Of a stretch of 7,087 nt of DNA, positions 5,087 through 7,087 are shown piece after piece (the stretch's first letter is position 1; each line of letters starts with the position of its first letter). The position numbers and the translations under genes were made by a program. Location of the stretch: assembly GCA_021781075.1 (NCBI GenBank), contig JAJXXN010000032.1:1-7087 (forward strand), given 5' to 3'. Source of the DNA: Acidobacteriota bacterium. Lineage in GTDB: Bacteria > Acidobacteriota > Terriglobia > Terriglobales > Acidobacteriaceae. The notes below the pieces were generated by a model, which saw only the letters and a list, made by a program, of their open reading frames with translations, searched no databases and had not been told where the DNA came from.

Positions 5087-7087
5087 ATGCCAGACTTTTT
5101 ACTTGAAATAGGCCTCGAAGAGATTCCCGCCCGCATGATTGAAAGCGCCGAGGCCGAGCTCGGGCGCCGTGTCCACGAGCTCCTCACCCGCGAGCGCCTC
5201 ATTGCTACGTCGGCAAAGCTCACCACCTTCTCCACCCCGCGCCGCATTGCCGTGCGCATCGAGGGTGTTGCCGCCGCACAGGCAGATACAAAAGAGCAAC
5301 TCGTCGGCCCTTCCTGGAAAGTGGCATTCAAGGACGACAAGCCCACGCCCGCCGCCGACGCATTCGCCAAAAAAGCTGGTGTCGCCGTCACCGCACTCGA
5401 AAAAATCACCAACCCCAAGGGCGAGTACGTCGGCGCCACTGTCGAGCGCAAAGGCAAAAGCGCCACGGAAATCCTCGCAGCCGAGCTGCCCAGGGAAATC
5501 CTTGCCATCTACTGGGCCAAGAACATGTACTGGCGCGCAGAAAAGCCCGAGCGCTTCGTCCGCCCGCTGCGCTGGGTTGTCGCGCTCCTTGATGCCGCGG
5601 TGCTTCCTGTTGAAATCGCCGGTATCAAGGCCGACAATCTCTCGCGCGGCCATCGCATCCTCCACGACGAATCACCGGTCAAACCCACGCCGGTCGTCAT
5701 CAAAACTCCCGCGGAGTATGAATCCGCACTCCGCAAGGCATTTGTCTTGGTCAGTGTTGCCGAGCGCCGCGAAAGCATCCGCAAGGCCCTCGACAAGGCC
5801 ACCCGCGCCATCCCCGGCGCGCGCTGGAGGGAAGACGAGCCGCTTGTTGAGACTGTCGTCCATCTCACCGAATGGCCCACCGTCATCCTCGGCAACTTTG
5901 AGCCCGAGTATCTCGCGCTGCCCGAGGAGGTCCTCGTCACCGTCATGCGCGACCATCAGAAATACTTCGCCATCGAGTCGAACACAGGAAAACTCGCGCC
6001 GCACTTCCTTGCCGTACTCAACACCGAGGTCGATGCAGAGGGAGCCGAAATCATCCGCCATGGCAACGCCCGCGTTCTCCGCGCGCGTTTCAAAGACGCG
6101 CAGTTTTTCTGGGAGACGGATCAGAAAACTCCGCTCACTGCGCGCCTTGAAATGCTCAACTCGGTCACATTCCAAAAAGAACTCGGCAGCTATTACTGGA
6201 AGACCGAAGAAAATCTCAAGATTGTCAAATCCATCGCCGCGGCTGCAAAAGCAGGCGGCGCAAAATTCGACGAGGCCGCACTGATCAAAGCCACCGAGCT
6301 CGCAAAGGCTGACCTCACCGCCGAACTCGTCAAGGAATTCACTGAGCTGCAAGGCATCATCGGCGGACTCTACGCCCGCGCCCAGAGCCTCGGCGAAGCC
6401 GTCGCCGCCGCAATCTACTCGCAGTACATGCCGGCTTCTGCTGAAGACGCGATTCCGGCTACTGTCGAAGGCCAGCTACTCGGGCTTGCCGACCGCATCC
6501 AGACCATCACCGCGATGTTCTCCATCGGCATGGCTCCCACCGGCTCCAAGGATCCCTTCGCATTGCGTCGCGCTGCGAACTCGATTGTAAAAATTTTGGC
6601 CGAGTCGAGCCTGCCCTTGACACTCGCTGGCGTTCAGCAATCCGCGGGCAAATCAACCGAAGTCGCCGCCTTCTTCGCCGAGCGCATCAGCTTCTACCTG
6701 AAAGACCTTCGCGGTTTCGCCTACGACGTCGTCAACGCCGTGCTCACCGCAGGCCACGACGACATCCGCGACGCAATCGCACGCGCCGAGGCCCTCACCT
6801 CAGTCCGTGGCTCCGAAGACTTCCTCGCCATCTCCGCCGCCTTCAAGCGCATCAAGAACATCCTCCGCCAGGCTGCTGAAAAGAAAGAATCAATCCCCGC
6901 CGCTGCTCCCGCCGCATCCGCGCTTGTCGAGGCTGAGGAAAAATCCCTCCTCGCTGCCTTCACCGCACTTGCGCCGAGGGTTGAGGCGTTGCAGCGGGAA
7001 CGCAATTATGCCGATGCGTTGGAGGCCATCGCCACACTCCGCCCCGACGTCGATGCATTTTTTGACAAGGTAATGGTCATGGCCGAC
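5087..7087 (+). CDS. glyS: Glycyl-tRNA synthetase beta subunit (3' end beyond window)
   Basis: The frame is open without a stop from the ATG at 5087 to the last base, giving 667 residues. GlyS is normally about 690-700, so only the last 20-40 residues are missing. It is the tRNA-recognition subunit that pairs with GlyQ in the cytosol. Recognisable segments in order are: the start MPDFLLEIGLEEIPARM; the PRRIAVRI segment at about 51-58; RFVRPLRWVVALLD at 156-169; GHRILH at 188-193; MRDHQKYFAI at 287-296; VLRARFKDAQFFWETDQK at 330-347; the HD-like region with KADLTAELVKEFTELQG at 407-423; DPFALRRAANSIVKIL at 489-504; and the anticodon-binding C-terminal part ending in FFDKVMVMAD. The probable Shine-Dalgarno sequence is GAGGG (5071-5075), 11 nt before the ATG, on the 3' flank of the repeat pair. 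Shorter + strand frames within, such as one from 5139 to 6284, are out-of-frame shadows. Confidence 0.96.
   Translation, partial: MPDFLLEIGLEEIPARMIESAEAELGRRVHELLTRERLIATSAKLTTFSTPRRIAVRIEGVAAAQADTKEQLVGPSWKVAFKDDKPTPAADAFAKKAGVAVTALEKITNPKGEYVGATVERKGKSATEILAAELPREILAIYWAKNMYWRAEKPERFVRPLRWVVALLDAAVLPVEIAGIKADNLSRGHRILHDESPVKPTPVVIKTPAEYESALRKAFVLVSVAERRESIRKALDKATRAIPGARWREDEPLVETVVHLTEWPTVILGNFEPEYLALPEEVLVTVMRDHQKYFAIESNTGKLAPHFLAVLNTEVDAEGAEIIRHGNARVLRARFKDAQFFWETDQKTPLTARLEMLNSVTFQKELGSYYWKTEENLKIVKSIAAAAKAGGAKFDEAALIKATELAKADLTAELVKEFTELQGIIGGLYARAQSLGEAVAAAIYSQYMPASAEDAIPATVEGQLLGLADRIQTITAMFSIGMAPTGSKDPFALRRAANSIVKILAESSLPLTLAGVQQSAGKSTEVAAFFAERISFYLKDLRGFAYDVVNAVLTAGHDDIRDAIARAEALTSVRGSEDFLAISAAFKRIKNILRQAAEKKESIPAAAPAASALVEAEEKSLLAAFTALAPRVEALQRERNYADALEAIATLRPDVDAFFDKVMVMAD

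Noticed and set aside
5139..6284. + strand open frame of 381 codons rich in Ser, Pro and Arg
   Set aside because: It is out of frame inside glyS, whose own frame is open from 5087 to the window end and carries all family motifs. The low-complexity composition is typical of a shifted frame in GC-rich DNA.
1..7087. CRISPR array, tRNA or rRNA gene, insertion sequence or prophage module
   Set aside because: No regularly spaced repeats, no tRNA-like cloverleaf or rRNA sequence, and no transposase or phage motifs were recognised on either strand.

Overview
The window reads as chromosomal DNA of a GC-rich bacterium, most probably an Acidobacteriota member. Three things point there: a secreted VWFA protein whose C-terminal half matches what I know of the acidobacterial VWFA-related family (TIGR03436-type), a MoaD-MoaE fusion of the MoaX type, and a paired GGCACG/GGGGCT palindromic repeat between glyQ and glyS that resembles intergenic repeats I associate with acidobacterial genomes. 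The taxonomic call is an inference from recollection of families, not from a search.

All intact genes lie on the + strand. Left part (2-2388): the 3' portion of a MoaD-MoaE fusion (molybdopterin synthase), a secreted VWFA protein, and an inositol-monophosphatase-family phosphatase. They are tightly spaced (33 and 17 nt gaps), but the second and third each have a -10-like box so close to the start codon that leaderless transcripts are likely. Middle (2389-3232): a small seven-iron-type ferredoxin with its own promoter and Shine-Dalgarno (SD) sequence, a strong 12-bp hairpin terminator, then a gene-poor stretch. That stretch holds, on the - strand, a decayed C-terminal half of a VapC-type PIN-domain toxin, followed by three tandem octamers inside the recO promoter. 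Right part (3233-7087): recO (recombination repair), glyQ and glyS (the two subunits of the alpha2beta2 glycyl-tRNA synthetase). glyS is open to the end of the window and lacks only its last few dozen codons.

Functionally this is mostly housekeeping: molybdenum cofactor synthesis, electron transfer, DNA repair and tRNA charging, plus one lineage-restricted secreted protein of unknown role. Only glyQ-glyS form an obvious functional unit. I see no convincing new multi-gene system. The points most worth a second look are the PIN-toxin remnant, the reversal of G/C strand bias between the left and right halves, the octamer repeats that set the recO promoter spacing, the repeat pair that may influence glyS translation, and the recurrent leaderless-type promoter layout.
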